From positions 1 through 7,364 of the forward strand of contig CANHCG010000078.1 in NCBI GenBank assembly GCA_947459055.1: a DNA stretch of 7,364 bases, given 5' to 3'. The position numbers were made by a program, and so were the translations under genes. The notes beneath the pieces were generated by a model. The model saw only the letters and a program-made list of their open reading frames with translations. It searched no databases and was not told the origin of the DNA. The stretch is from Cytophagaceae bacterium (GTDB lineage Bacteria > Bacteroidota > Bacteroidia > Cytophagales > Spirosomataceae). The stretch's first letter is position 1. The number at the start of each line of letters is the position of its first letter. Positions 6,881 to 7,364 of this stretch are shown piece after piece.

Positions 6881-7364
6881 TTAGGAAAGATAAATAGCTT
6901 TTTCTTGCTTATTCATGGTATTTCCGATGGGCTTTAAATCGAATCCATGTTCTTTGGCAAATTGTTCAAATTCTGTTTGATTATCTTTTTCGATGGCAAT
7001 GAGTAAACCTCCGGAAGTTTGCGGATCGGCGCCGATGAGTCGTTCGCGTTCAGAAATTCCTTCTTGGACACGGTGGCCATAACTGGCCCAATTTCGTTGG
7101 GTACCTCCTGGGAAACATTTTTGGTCCAAATAGGCATCTAAGTTTCCTAAAATAGGCAATGACTTAAAGTCGATGCGTGCACTAATGCCTGATCCATCGC
7201 ACATTTCTACCAAATGGCCCATTAGTCCGAATCCTGTGACATCTGTCAACGATTTAACATAGGTAAGGGGACCTAATTTTTCTCCAAAGGCATTTAGGGT
7301 ACTCATTTGCTTCACGGAAATGGCCAAATCCTCAGGGCTAAGTATGCCTCGTTTTTGGGCGGTA
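6881..7364 (-). CDS. selD: Selenide, water dikinase, C-terminal part (5'-truncated by window edge)
   Basis: SelD makes selenophosphate from selenide and ATP, the selenium donor for selenocysteine or for 2-selenouridine in tRNA. About 160 codons are visible of a protein usually near 345 residues; the frame is open to the right edge, and TAQKRG can be read right at the border. Diagnostic motifs are TDVTGFGLMGHL (7211-7246), PGGTQRN (about 7090-7112) and DPQTSGGLL (7001-7027), all matching the AIRS-type C-terminal domain of E. coli SelD as I recall it. The in-frame TTG at 7327 is an internal Leu, not the start. The N-terminal active-site Cys or Sec and the Lys are outside the window. This is the most upstream visible gene of the minus-strand cluster, and the hydrolase start follows its stop directly. 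Confidence 0.95.
   Translation of the reverse strand, partial: TAQKRGILSPEDLAISVKQMSTLNAFGEKLGPLTYVKSLTDVTGFGLMGHLVEMCDGSGISARIDFKSLPILGNLDAYLDQKCFPGGTQRNWASYGHRVQEGISERERLIGADPQTSGGLLIAIEKDNQTEFEQFAKEHGFDLKPIGNTMNKQEKAIYLS

Noticed and set aside
7325..7327. TTG as the start of selD
   Set aside because: The reading frame continues to the right edge with SelD-like residues (TAQKRG), and the N-terminal half of the protein would be missing.
1..7364. Defence system, CRISPR array, prophage or insertion sequence
   Set aside because: There is no repeat-spacer pattern, no transposase or integrase and no terminal inverted repeats. Apart from the HNH-type gene, every gene is a recognisable housekeeping or general enzyme family.
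1..7364. tRNA or rRNA genes, riboswitches
   Set aside because: I saw no cloverleaf-like or rRNA-like segments. The only leader region long enough to hold a structured element (3345-3433) shows no riboswitch-like pattern. The 5' leader of the met genes is outside the window.

Overview
The window looks like an ordinary housekeeping stretch of a Bacteroidota chromosome, most likely from the Cytophagales or a close relative (class inferred, genus not claimed). The reasons are: no Shine-Dalgarno motif before any start, only A/T-rich leaders; rough GC near 40% (a few lines counted by hand); and Bacteroidota-like proteins, namely a 317-residue MetF directly behind MetH, a stand-alone PurS, and a short, diverged RsmI-type methylase. 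Coding density is close to total. The only real intergenic gap is 89 bases (3345-3433).

Layout. Bases 1-2775 (+) hold the C-terminal half of cobalamin-dependent methionine synthase (metH, cut by the left edge) and metF, three bases apart. Bases 2772-3344 (-) hold a free-standing NUMOD4/HNH/helix-turn-helix protein resembling a homing endonuclease, whose stop codon overlaps that of metF. It is divergent from a small CoA-binding-domain protein (3434-3793, +). The gap between them carries an AT-rich repeat cluster built on ATACAAT/ATTGTAT. The CoA-binding gene in turn overlaps purS tail to tail. From the right edge back to 3790, six minus-strand genes run head to tail with gaps of 0-26 bases or a 4-base overlap: selD (cut by the right edge), an alpha/beta hydrolase, an RsmI-like tetrapyrrole-methylase-fold protein, a glyoxalase-II-like metallo-beta-lactamase-fold hydrolase, pssA and purS.

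How the genes work together. MetF reduces 5,10-methylene-THF to 5-methyl-THF, the methyl donor that MetH uses to make methionine from homocysteine. This is the only clear pathway pair. The minus-strand cluster mixes selenophosphate synthesis, phospholipid synthesis, purine synthesis and three enzymes of unknown substrate. It looks like a compact transcription unit rather than a pathway.

I see no convincing new system. The items most worth a second look are the NUMOD4/HNH/HTH gene with the repeat cluster beside it, the two 4-base convergent overlaps (one on a shared CTAG), the divergent RsmI paralogue, and a Cys/His-containing insertion in the MetH reactivation domain. There is no tRNA, rRNA, CRISPR array or insertion sequence.
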